Shown here: positions 21,775 through 32,589 of the stretch, one piece after another
Layout: each line of letters starts with the position of its first letter
How positions within the stretch are numbered: the stretch's first letter is position 1
NCBI RefSeq assembly: GCF_030253575.1
Contig: NC_080564.1
Coordinates: forward strand, 5,996,501 to 6,060,500
DNA: 64,000 bases
Origin: Rhododendron vialii
Lineage: Eukaryota; Streptophyta; Magnoliopsida; Ericales; Ericaceae
Direction of reading: 5' to 3'
Position numbers and translations under genes: made by a program
Notes under the pieces: generated by a model
Databases searched by the model: none
The model's input: the letters and a program-made list of their open reading frames with translations, nothing else
What the model was told of the DNA's origin: nothing

Positions 21775-22045
21775 ATTCTATGTGCACCGACCAAAAGTGT
21801 AGGAAAACCGTTCTTACCGTCGCGCGCGGCGACATATATACACGAAAAATATGGTGTCTAGATCAAGCATCCTACAAACATCGGATGCCTTTTATTCCCG
21901 CGTTGGGCCCCTCGGTTTTTTTAAAAAAAAATTTTGGACGGCTCGGATCGGCCGTCCGGTGGCCGGCGACGGCCGCGCGCGACGATCGGTATACCGTCGG
22001 TAGGTTGGTGTCGGTGCAAATAGCACGAACCTGCACAAGCTCTTT
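21775..22045. mobile_element. GC-rich terminal-inverted-repeat element
   Basis: 'tctatgtgcaccgacc' near 21778 and the reverse complement of 'ggtgtcggtgcaaatagc' near 22020 form terminal inverted repeats. Inside are CG-rich 'gtcgcgcgcggcgac' (about 21819) and 'cggccgcgcgcgacgat' (about 21969), also in inverted arrangement. The interior is strikingly GC-rich against its AT-rich surroundings. No coding potential is supported. Confidence 0.6.
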
Positions 22046-22309
22046 TTTTCTCAGCACCTACGCACGTTGAGTTTAGCATTAAGATAAATTATCCAATGTG
22101 AAAGGAATTAATATTATATTGTAGACTTGTACTGTCCCAACTCATGTAACATTGGCTAATATTACGGATCCATTACTTTGTACTAGTGATTTGATAAATA
22201 AATTGATATTAATTTGTCATTTGATGAGTGGTGGAGCATTGTTTAAAAACCACCAAATAATATTTTCTAATCTCAAGGGACGTTTTCGATCGGTAAGGTA
22301 GATCTTGTG

Positions 22310-22500
22310 GACAACTTTTAGTAGTTATTTGTAGCTAAGATGTTGTTTCCACCAAACTAAAATATCCAACACATTTCCTTCTACTAACCCAACATACAAA
22401 GTTAAGTTGTTTTCACTAATATATTTGCGCATTAGGTTAGTAGAAGAAAATATATTGGATATTTTAGTTTAGTGGAAACAGCGTAATTTTTTACCAAAAA
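22310..22500. mobile_element. Palindromic MITE
   Basis: The arm 'gttgtttccaccaaactaaa' (about 22340) is repeated in reverse complement as 'tttagtttagtggaaacagc' (about 22466). The inner arms 'ttctactaaccc' and 'gttagtagaag' also pair. A further 'gttagtggaaacgggg' at 22560 may be part of the same or a neighbouring copy. The flanking 22560-24060 contains no recognisable gene; inverted pieces of a TE occur around 23100-23390. Confidence 0.65.
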
Positions 22501-24065
22501 AAAAAAATTAGTTTATTATGAACAATTTCACAAAAGCTAATAAGTTGTAGTGCAAAAATGTTAGTGGAAACGGGGCCTCAATAATTAGTTGGGGTACAAG
22601 TAAGTTGGTCTCGATATGTTATTACAAAAAAAAAAAATCAAACTGTTTACAGTGTTGTAATGTGAGATATCGGAAGGATACGGTCAGTTGGGTGTTTTCG
22701 ACTGCTTGTTAGACTTAATTCAATTATCAATTCCGTCCATAATGTAGATCTCGTCGAAATGCATAAGCGCGATTTGAAATCATGAACATGTTTTCGTCCG
22801 AAATTAGAGATTAGCGGATTAATTGATCAGAAACATCGTTATTGAATATCCAATATTGTTGTACGTACTTTACCAAGAAAAGAATTCTGACCCATAAAGT
22901 GGTCTTCAATTAAAACAGATTTGATTTGACAATTCTCGACATCTTTAATCACTTTTTAAAGTTTTAAGTAGCTTATCTTTTAAAAGCGAGAAACTTGCCG
23001 CGCAATCTCAATCATTCGTTTTAGCAATTAATGATCCGTTTTTAAAAAAACTCTTTCAGCGAATAATTTTTCTAAAATCCAATGCCTTGTTCTCTTTGCT
23101 TTTCAGAAAGCATTCTTAAAAAAATTCTCCCTAGACTCCTTCTATATTCTCAATATTTCTAATATTTTTCTCTCTATCTCTCCACTTATTATCCCTACTA
23201 TTTTTCAAAAAAAATTGCAAAACACAAACCAAACACAGCCAGATTTTGTTTGGTTGGGCTTTTAGAAAGTTTTTTTTGAGAGTTGGAGTGGTAATGAGTG
23301 GAGAGAGATAGAAAGATTTATTGAAAACTGTGCCGAGAGTTGAAAGATACTCTAAAAAAGGGCAACCAAACACAGCGAGCATTGTCCAAAACACTTTTGA
23401 ACGCACGCAATTGAGTGCCGTAAGAGATTTTTTCTCCTTTTAAAAATGGAGTAATTTGTAGAGTTTCTTTGGCATCATCAATGATTATGCTTTAAAGTTG
23501 GCCACTTTTTTTCATTTTATTACTTTTAATTTCGTTCCACACATAATGGTACTAGTGTAGCTACTACTACTTGGTCTGTTGGTCAAGGGATTTTTCTGAC
23601 TGGGTTGATAGAAAAGCGTTTTAGATGTGTTTATTTGCCGTTGTGATTCAATAAAAGTTGTTGCCTATTGGCAAAAAAAAATATATGTATTATTGAGCAT
23701 AGGCAATACTGCCAACAAAAAGTTGCTTAATCATACTCCATCAATTTCAACACGACACAACGGAGAAAGTGGTCAATGATGAGTCTAATTCATTTTCAAG
23801 TTGATAACATAAAATGTGTGATAATGAGAGCTCTATGCTCCAGGAGCATTGCCCCAACAATACCAAATAACTCTTCGAAAATACTGAGGTATCGATAGGG
23901 AGGGTACTGATTGGCACGTGGGGTCCACTCCGAATCCCGCACGAATGATTCGATCCGTTTAATAATTTTGAAAAAAAAAATCAAGTGAGCCCACGATAAA
24001 TCAGTTGTCGGTATCTATAGTGGGGCTCGTGACTCTTGAGCTTCCTTCATTAGGTTCGTGATTAA

Positions 24066-24197
24066 GGAAAAATGACGACGCAAGACGTATTTTGATAATT
24101 AATACCCGCCAAGGATATGCTAAAAACATTTGTTAATGTTGAAAACGTCCTTAGCGGGTATTAATTATCAAAACACGTCATTGGCCGTCATTTTCCC
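24066..24197. mobile_element. Short palindromic MITE
   Basis: Two arms of about 48 bp pair: 'ggaaaaatgacg...' at the left and '...cgtcattttcc' at the right. The inner arms share 'ttttgataattaatacccgc' and its reverse complement. The loop is about 35 bp. Confidence 0.85.
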
Positions 24198-24230
24198 TAA
24201 AAGAAGGTAGTAGTACTATTTTTTGGGCTG

Positions 24231-24430
24231 GCCTTTCTTAATAACATGGCTCTAAGCCCTCAGTTGACCCATTTGATCGGGCTTATAAGCCTCCGTCCAA
24301 ACAGCCCATTTTGGCTGTAATGAAGGCTTGTAAAGCCCAGGGCCGAAAGAGGTAGGGGCAAAACCTTATTTCGGGGCTTACGAGATGTTACACAACAAAG
24401 CTCTTTTCTTGGGAGTTCGTCTCAGATCCG
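24231..24430 (+). promoter_or_regulatory. Predicted promoter and 5'UTR start of the SEC13-like gene
   Basis: Several site-II-like words (tgggct, agcccatt, aagcccag, in both orientations) cluster at about 24226-24350, a pattern common in promoters of plant housekeeping genes. About 75 bp of mixed sequence follows before a hAT-like insertion at 24431. Resuming after that element, the sequence reaches a good donor site (cag|gtaaat at 25181-25186). The assignment to the gene at 26825 is inference. Confidence 0.4.
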
Positions 24431-25147
24431 TAGGGATGGCAATCCCGGCCGCCCCGCCCCATTTCCCACCTCAAATGGATTGGGGATTTGGGGATTTTTT
24501 GGGGATCGGATAGGGGATGGGGATAATTTTTTTAAAAAAATGGGGAACGGGTAGGGGATGGGTATGAGTCTATCCCCGCCCCATCCCCACCCCGCCCTGT
24601 TTGTGTGTGTCTATATATATATATATAAAATAAATAAGTTATATACATAAATGAAAATTATATAGGAGTACTATATATACATAAGTGAAGAAGAAAGAAA
24701 GAAACTAAATCTCACTGTTAATTAACATAGAAGTAATTGAATTCACTTATCACGGATAGAAGATTAGTAGAAAAAAGAGCTCAAATCGATAGTTCTAGTC
24801 AGATAAATATTGTTCACGTCTGATAAATATTGTTCACGTCGGAAACTCATTAAATAGCGTCGTGTTGAGAGACTAAGAAACGAAGCTTTAAAGAGCTTTG
24901 CATGTGTTGTTTGTTCTTGGCGTCTTGCTGCAAGAGGAATATCGGATTAAGAATACCGGTTTTGCCTATGGTTTCAGTTGGATCCTTGATTCCCCAAGGG
25001 GATCTCTATTCCCTGTTTGGGGAGGGGATGGAGGGTAAAAATAATTCCCCGGTGGGGATCGGGGAGGGGATGGGAATGGATTTGGATTCGGGGATCGGGG
25101 ACGGGGATAGTGGTATCCACCCCCTACCCGCCTCATTGCCAACCCTA
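24431..25147. mobile_element. Non-autonomous hAT-like element
   Basis: The ends are TAGGGATGGCAAT and, reverse complemented, TAGGGTTGGCAAT. The flanks carry 8-bp direct repeats, cagatccg (24423-24430) and gagatccg (25148-25155), with one mismatch. The interior has G-rich 'ggggatgggg' runs on both strands near the ends and an AT-rich centre. No transposase is encoded. End sequences and TSD length fit hAT. Confidence 0.82.
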
Positions 25148-25183
25148 GAGATCCGATTCGTGAAAGTGCTCCCTCTCTCACAG

Positions 25184-26747
25184 GTAAATCGGTTAAATTT
25201 TTGACTACGTTAATCACTAGTATTTGGGTTTGAGTCAATTTGTTTTCTGAGAAGTTTTTTGGGTCTAGAGCGAAAAATTTAGATATGTTGTGTACGCACG
25301 TGTACTGTGGAATTTCTAGAGGCCTAAATCGGACCAATTTTGGAACTGAATGACTTGATATGGGTTTGTTAGACTAAAGGGGATAAGAATTCACGCATTT
25401 GAGTCGGGTCTGGTAGTATTGCATTTTTATGGAAAGCATAGCATGTTGATATATCTAAGGCCTAGTTGTGTTTGTAACTTTAGAGAATTGGAATTGAATT
25501 TGAATGGTCTTAAGGAAAATCATTTAACATTTTTTTTATAACTAGATGTCTAGGCCAGCTTACGCACGCCTTTGACTGATTCCAAGGCCTTGAAATTAAT
25601 GACCGGGCAAACCTTTAGTGGCCCAAAGGTTTGGAATGTTTGGTCTTCGTGGAATTCATACTCACAGCAAGTCTTTTCTCATACCCACTTGACCAAATCC
25701 CTATCATCTCCGTCGTGGATGTTTATCACCGTAATCCTCGTGAGGTGCCATGTGGATAGTTACAGGCCCTCATGCTGTCATTCCTCCTCGAATGCGTCAT
25801 GGGAATGCGAGCTCACATGGTGCGATTTGCCTGATGGATATGTCTTGGTGTAGATGCTGGTTAGCAGCATACCTTTGCTTGTCTAAAAGATCTCTGCTTG
25901 AGCAAATATATTCCCGAATTGGCTGTGCAACTGCAACCCCACATGCAGACACTCTTAGAAGCCCCTTGTAGATGCCTCCAAGACACATGGGTTAGGAGTA
26001 AGACCTAGGAACTCCGCTCAAAACATGTCATACTTATCGCGATGAAGGCATATCGGATTCATCCCATTATACAACCACTCATAATCTCTCACCTAGGATG
26101 AGTTAGAAAATTAACTTACATATTGTCAAGCCTTGGGGAACTTGTCACGTGTCCAAGATAAGTTGTCTGTGTCACATGGTTCAACCCTTGGTCTCTCCCT
26201 ATGTTGCATGGAACGCGAATTGTTCTTGTACGGTAAATGGAAAATGAGACGTTGTACGCCTCCTTAAACTGCCTTGTGATGGAGGTAGGCTTCCATGGAT
26301 AAAATCTTGAATGCACTTCTTCTTAACAGGTAAACATAAGATAAGAGGGAATACCATTTTTTAATTTGACCATGTAAAGCACATATATATAGGAGCATTA
26401 TGATAGACCATTCCACATTTTTGTCTTGCCAAAACTCTAGTATTGTTTTATTCCATTTGGTTCTTACGCTTGAAAAATGCCAAAGTGGAGAATACCTTGG
26501 TGAGAGCTTGGGATTGCTAAATTTCACTGTTTGAAATGAACTAATAAAGGTGTACAATGTTTATGAATGTGCCTTCCAAACCCTTCATCACTAGAGCAAA
26601 CCACAAAGAGAGCATTTTCTTGATATGAAAGTTGATTCACTAGAACCGCTTGGGCTTGTAAGGATATGTTCACAAGTTCCTAGTTTTATTTTCAATATTA
26701 CTGGCCATTTGTCTAATTGTGCATTTGACTCTGATTGCCAATTGTAG
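25184..26747 (+). other. Predicted 5'UTR intron of the SEC13-like gene
   Basis: A donor at 25184 (cag|gtaaatc) and an acceptor at 26747 (ccaattgtag|tttggg) would join the exon before and after the hAT-like insertion to the 77-bp leader in front of the ATG at 26825. Nothing in this stretch looks coding except a SINE relic at 25540-25705. The intron is inferred from splice signals only. Confidence 0.4.
25540..25705 (-). mobile_element. SINE relic (Au-like)
   Basis: Reading the minus strand, 'ggatttggtcaagtgggtat' begins the block and 'aagctggcctagacatctag' ends it, followed by an A/T tail. The order and 3' segment match the SINE at 9154-9376. No clear TSD. Confidence 0.55.
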
Positions 26748-26824
26748 TTTGGGAGGTACCAGATAAGGAGGGCAAAACTAGGAATTAAAGGAAGGTTAGG
26801 AGGGGCTATAAAGATCTAGGAAAA

Positions 26825-27730
26825 ATGCCTGCCCAGAAGATTGAAAGCGGTCACAATGACACAGTTCACGATGTGTCCATGGATTACTATGGAAAGCGTT
26901 TAGCAAGCGCGTCATCTGATACCACTATAAAAATAATTGGCGTAAGCAACAACTTGACATCACAGCACCTCACGACTTTAACTGGACATCAAGGCCCTGT
27001 TTGGCAGGTTGCTTGGGCACATCCCAAGTTTGGATCAATCCTTGCTTCCTGTTCCTACGATGGTAGGGTAATTATTTGGAAGGAAGGTAACCCAAATGAA
27101 TGGACACAGGCCCATGTGTTCACCGAACATAAATCATCCGTCAATTCAATTGCTTGGGCGCCTCAAGAACTTGGTCTCTGCTTAGCTTGTGGATCTTCCG
27201 ACGGGAATATCTCAGTTTTCACTGCCAGATCCGATGGTGGTTGGGACACCACCAGGATAGACCAAGCCCACCCTCTTGGAGTGACCTCGGTTTCTTGGGC
27301 CCCATCTACGGCTCCTGGCGCTCTCGTTGGATCTGGCATGCTGGATTCTGTTCAGAAGCTGGCTTCTGGTGGCTGTGATAATACTGTGAAGGTTTGGAAG
27401 CTATATAATGGGAATTGGAAGATGGACTGCTTCCCTGCCTTGCAAATGCACACTGATTGGGTTAGGGATGTGGCTTGGGCTCCCAACCTGGGCCTTCCAA
27501 AGACTACTATGGCAAGTGCTTCACAAGATGGGACAGTGGTTATATGGACTGTGGCCAAAGAAGGTGATCAATGGGAAGGTAAAGTCTTGAAGGACTTCAA
27601 GACTCCAGTTTGGAGGGCATCATGGTCTTTGACAGGAAACTTGTTGGCTGTGGCTTCTGGTGACAACAATGTCACTTTGTGGAAAGAAGCAGTTGATGGG
27701 GAGTGGCAACAGGTGACCACTGTTGATTAA
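26825..27730 (+). CDS. SEC13: SEC13-like WD40 protein (COPII coat / nuclear pore)
   Basis: 301-residue protein built almost entirely of WD40 repeats, matching eukaryotic SEC13 in length and blocks. SEC13 pairs with SEC31 in the outer COPII cage for ER-to-Golgi vesicles and is also a scaffold nucleoporin in the NUP107-160 (Y) complex. Visible repeats include [20 protein letters not shown] (about 9-28), [71 protein letters not shown] and [20 protein letters not shown]. The WD-like ends are VIIWKEG, VKVWKL, VVIWTV and VTLWKE. The protein begins [16 protein letters not shown], typical for plant SEC13, which fixes the start. The coding part is a single exon. The leader is probably split by an intron, and its first exon carries a hAT insertion. 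Plants usually have two SEC13 paralogues; which one this is cannot be decided here. Confidence 0.95.
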   Translation: MPAQKIESGHNDTVHDVSMDYYGKRLASASSDTTIKIIGVSNNLTSQHLTTLTGHQGPVWQVAWAHPKFGSILASCSYDGRVIIWKEGNPNEWTQAHVFTEHKSSVNSIAWAPQELGLCLACGSSDGNISVFTARSDGGWDTTRIDQAHPLGVTSVSWAPSTAPGALVGSGMLDSVQKLASGGCDNTVKVWKLYNGNWKMDCFPALQMHTDWVRDVAWAPNLGLPKTTMASASQDGTVVIWTVAKEGDQWEGKVLKDFKTPVWRASWSLTGNLLAVASGDNNVTLWKEAVDGEWQQVTTVD

Positions 27731-28539
27731 TACTTTCTCCTTTTTTTGTATACTTTCTAGTGCCATTTGTGTCTTTTGGCCTTTTTAAGGAACATTTTGC
27801 TAGTTTCCAGTACTATCTTCACCATCTTTTTCCCTCTTTTGGTATAGGTTTGTTTGTATGTGTTGATGGGATTGATTACTTGCAATATATAGGATTCTGG
27901 TGAGAAAGAACAAGATTTTGATAACCTTGGTTTTTCATTCTCATCATGTATTGGTATTTGCATCCTATTAAACGATTCCTTCAGTACCCAGGTTTTGTCT
28001 GCTCTCATCTATTTACTAAACTTGGTTTGTGTGCCTCTTGTTGCGATTGTTGAGTAGGTTTCCAATTGTTATTCTTCTGATGTGTCGGTGGAGAGTTGGA
28101 AAATGGTGGCATTGGGTAATTAACAGGTGATTTTTCTTGTTTCTTAAACATCCTATGCCGACTTGCTTGTGTCATTACACTTCCCAATCCTAGCGATTTC
28201 CCTCAATTTGTTTTGATTTGGTTACGCTCATTCTGGTGGTTGGTTAAACTGGAAACATGCAAAAACCTGACTGAGGCGGGGTTTCTTTCCAATATAGCTA
28301 GCGAGTTGCGTACTTGTGTCCCTCCATCAGTTTTGCCGCCGAGTTGGGTAGCTGGGTTCTTCATTTGTGCCGTTATAAAGCATTAGTTAGCAGTTGCGAG
28401 ACTCCTAATTTGCTGCACTCCTTGTTCAAACATAGGACAACTGCAATTTGGGTACTTACCTTACAGTGAAAACTCGTGTCCAGATTCAAGATTCACTCCT
28501 AATTCATGTGGCATGAACTACATTATCTGAGGGACGGAC

Positions 28540-28860
28540 ACACACCCACGTGCCCCAGTCAAATTTTCAGTTTGTGTGTGTGTGTGTAAAACAAAACATT
28601 ACCCCTAAAAATAAAACGAACTATTGCTACACAACGCTGTTCGCCTTCGCCGTACTCTGTATCAGTCCGCCTTCGCCGTCCCTCGTCTTCTGTTGCTGTC
28701 TTCCTTCGAATCCGGAGAGTTTTGTCCCTCTCATACTCTCTCACTCTCTCTGTGTATAACTGTGTGTGTATATACACACACACATGTATATATAGGAATT
28801 TACCCTAAAATCCGGTATGCTTGGTTTCAAATTTGTTTACGGTAGTTTTGAATCTCCTTG
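28540..28860 (+). other. Possible leader-like region, no coding exon found
   Basis: A CT-rich stretch (28625-28760) sits between GT repeats (28572-28588) and CA repeats (28763-28785), resembling a plant 5'UTR. No following coding exon is recognisable before the repeats further on. From 27731 to 28540 only the 3' flank of the SEC13-like gene is seen. Confidence 0.2.
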
Positions 28861-28999
28861 CGAATTGATTTAATGGAAGGTTGATTGCTTGTGTATATAT
28901 GTATATATATTTGTATATAAGGGCTTTTTAATTGCTTTGTGAATTAGGGCTTTCTTTCTTCTTTATATTTTGGGTATTTTGTGGGGTGTTTAATAAAGT

Positions 29000-29760
29000 C
29001 TTGTGACCATGTCGTTCCGTGTCAAAAATAAATTTATAAAACTAAGAATTAACTATTACGTAGAATAGTAGTTAAGACCGAGTATCATTCCAATGGGAAC
29101 TAAAGGGCTGAGTTACGACAAATTCGATTAACTTCTAGATTAATTCGGGCAAAGAAAGTTTGGTTGTTTGATTTTGGAGAATTTATTAAACTAAGAAAAG
29201 CAATTAAATTAAAAGTTTGTAACGAGTGGACAGGAAATCTAGGGTTCGAATCCACTTCGACTGCATAACTCTATCATGCATAGGCGATTAATTATTCGAA
29301 TCAGAATGGATTATTGTTAGGGCTTGCAAACCCTAACTTTATCATAAGAAAATAATTGAATTGTTAAAAGGCATAAACTATATCTCATAGTACGGACCGT
29401 CTTAGAAGTACGGTCTAGCCGCCTAACAGCACGGCTCTTAACGATAAATGTTAGGGTTTTAACAACTCTATGTGGATCACTATGTAGTGATTTAATTGGC
29501 TTAGGTTGTGATCTAATTTTTTTTGTTTTGCAAAACTTAAACAGGGTTTTGTTGGTAATTGTAAATTGGTAGTATATTTTTTCAAAATTCACTTGCTTGA
29601 AATTGATTAGATGTATCATGTTTGAAAAAGTTAGGTTCGTTATCAGGTTGGTTAGAAGCAGAGAAGGATAATTCAATTTAGTTGTGCACAAAACGAGTTG
29701 CACTGTGCCTTCAGGCACGAGCTCATTCGCTAGTAATTAAATATTATATAAATGCAAATA
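29000..29760. other. Unclassified repeat-like DNA
   Basis: Contains a B-box-like ggttcgaatcc (29243-29253) but no matching A box or cloverleaf, so it is not called a tRNA. The wording 'gaccgagtatcattccaatg' looks like dispersed repetitive DNA, but I cannot classify it. The region 29760-30890 is also without a supported gene. Confidence 0.25.
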
Positions 29761-30890
29761 TAATTAATTTTTTACATTTATGCCATAATAATTAGTTGTA
29801 CTAATAAATTTAATAATATTAAAAATTAAAAATTAAAAATTCGTTTTCTTATTGTGTTTTTTTTATCCATGGTTATTTTTTAAAAATATGATATGTAAAG
29901 TTTGGGACTGATCATTTACCCACTTTTTTTATCCATTCGTTTTTTTATTTATTGAATATTTAGTTTTGTACACAACAAAATAGGAGTTAAAAAAAAAAAA
30001 GACAGATCAAAAGGAAAAGGAAAAGACAAAATCCACCTCGTTTTGGTTCTGTACACGGTTTTTACAAAAACCACCGCCCCACTCAGCGAAGGAGATCCCC
30101 TGTCCGACTCCCATCCGGACAGGGGTCTGTCCAACTCTTCTCGGCAGTTGATCTCGCAAATCAACGGCTGAGATGAGCCAAACACTTTTTGTGCCAAAAC
30201 GACATCGTTTTTTAATCCGTCTATGAATTTAACTGATCTGAACAGACAAACAAAAAATAAATCAAAAATAAATGAGTGGATCAAAAAGAACAAAAACATA
30301 CCGTCCTTTTTCTTTTCTTTTTCGGGATCAACTAAAAACATACCATCCTGTGAATAAAAAATAAAAATAAAAAAATAAAGTTCAAAACTTGCCTCTTGAG
30401 GACGATTCGATTCCTTCGGATGCAAGCGGTTCGGGATAACCTGCTCCGGTTGACGATCCATCGACTCCATCGATTGCTTCCTGGCTTTCGTTATGCAGTA
30501 CTCCATTTGTTGTGAGTGCATCATCAACAAATCAAAGAGAGGGGAAGAGAGACGCTCCTCAGGAAGTGCTGGGGACTGACCGAGGGAGATGGAAGAATTG
30601 GGAAAAGCTAGTGCTAAAAACTGGTCCTAGCGGTGGGAGGCAGAATTTGGAAGAATTGAGAAAATTTGGTGCGGGTGGAGATGGAACTTGGAACCAGGGG
30701 TTGTAGACGGGAATCAGTGGGGCATTTTTGTAAAAACAAGTGATATAATAGAGGGCAATTAAGTCATGAAATATATCCCTTGAGTTTTGGAAGGAATAAA
30801 AATAATTTTGGCATTATCAATTCCCAAATTTTAACAGTGCACAATACATTGGAAATCATTCCACATATAGAAGAAGGATACTAAATACAA

Positions 30891-32340
30891 GGGAAAAAAA
30901 CTGCAATAGTCCTTATAGTTAAGCGTTTGTGTCAATTTGGTCCCTGTAGTTATAATTGGCTCGATTTACACTCTATACTTTTCATTTTGTTTCAATTTGG
31001 TCCAATTACTAACTTCCGTTAGTTCGCCGTTAGTCCTTTAAATAGCAAAATCATATGGCTCCCTTTTTTGGGGTTAAAACAGACCCGTTCGGCTAAATAA
31101 GTGAACTTCCTTATTTTTTGTCCTTATTCAATTTTTTTTTTTCGTATTTGTTAGTTTTTCATCAATTTTTTTGAGGGTTATTGCATCGTCATGACAAGAA
31201 GAATCTAAAAAGTAAAAAATTATTATCGAAATTCAAATTTTTTTGAATAAAGACGAAAAAATTGGCTTTGATTTATTTTTCAACATTCCTAGTCAGGAAT
31301 CAGTGTATGGGCCAAGTGTAGAAAAATGAATGGAATAACAGGGCACTATTTTTTGTAACCACTTGGGCTGTTAAGTTAGGTTTATTGTAACCTAGTTGAT
31401 TGGTTTGTTATGTCTATGTATTAGGTTATGACATGGTAAATTTGAAACTGAGTTTATAGAATATTCTGACTTTTGGATATGGTTATTTATCATATTGTGA
31501 CTTTTGGATCTATATCATGTTATAACTTTTGGACATGGTTCTATATGCATTTTCAGTACTATGCAGAAAAATAAGGCATCTCAGTATTTGTTCACAAGTT
31601 GAACATGTAGACAATATCAGTAGTTATGATGCCCCATGGCTGATCATGAAATTGTTGAATTCGATAGCAACTTTTTGTAGAAAATTATAACCAAATTTTC
31701 CTCCCAAGTGCCTCCTTATCAATGGAGAATGAAAGAATGAGCTGTGTTTTGGTTCAGAGGTATATTAGGGCAAAAGGGGAATGAGTAATCCTATTCAGCT
31801 AAATAAGCCAGCTGGTTTATTTTTTTTGTCCTCATTCAATTTTTTTTCGTATTTGTTAGTTTTTTCGTCATTTTTTTGGGAATTATTGCATCGGCATAAC
31901 AAGAGGAATCTAAAAAGTAAAAAATTACGATCGAAACCGAATTTTTTTGAATAAAGACAAAAATAAGCCAATTTTTTCGTCTTTATTCAAAAAAAAAAAA
32001 GGATTTCGATCATAATTTTTTACCTTTAGATTCCTCTCGTCATGACGATGCAATAACCCCAAAAAAATTGACGAAAAACTAACAAATACGAAAAAAAATT
32101 CAATAAAGATAAAAAAATAAGCCAGTTGGCTTATTTAGCCGAACGAGTCTATTTTAACCCCAAAAAAGGGGGCCATATGATTTTGTTGTTTAAAGGACTA
32201 ACGGCGGACTAGCGGAAGTTTGTAATTGGACCAAATTGGAACAAAATGAAAAGTACAGAGTGTAAATCGAGCCAATTACAACTTCGGGGACCAAATTGAC
32301 ACAAATACTTAACTACAGGGACTATTTCAGTTTTTTCCCC
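30891..32340. mobile_element. Long-TIR non-autonomous DNA transposon (Mutator-like)
   Basis: The first and last roughly 370 bp are reverse complements. The outer ends are 'gggaaaaaaactgcaatagt' and 'actatttcagttttttcccc'. Within the right half a second, smaller inverted structure (about 31797-32120) shares the 'cgtatttgttagttttt' arm and is probably a nested or duplicated piece. The central 31260-31790 is unique and non-coding. The long TIRs and the GGGAAAA end fit Mutator-like elements. A 9-bp TSD is not clear, so the superfamily is tentative. Confidence 0.75.
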
Positions 32341-32589
32341 AATATAGTTGGCCAAATTTTCTTTCTTTATTTTGTTGTTAAATTTTCTTTCTTTGAGGTG
32401 TGTGAATGTCATTGTTTTGGAAAGGATACCTTTTTAATTAGTTCTCATCCTTCTCCTAAGTCGATTGATATATCGTATATACAATTTTAGGATACATAAT
32501 TACATTCATGGATTGCTAATTAAGAATTCAAATTAGTCAAATTCAGGATTTAAAAAAAATTAAAATCCTTAGACAATATTTTGAAATGC

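Noticed and set aside
29243-29253. tRNA gene suggested by ggttcgaatcc
   Set aside because: No A box at the right distance and no acceptor or anticodon stem can be drawn.
30331-30530. Possible minus-strand first exon (frame from 30530) with a donor near 30390
   Set aside because: The following sequence has no credible continuing exon and the donor is weak; the composition beyond the first 50 codons is low-complexity.
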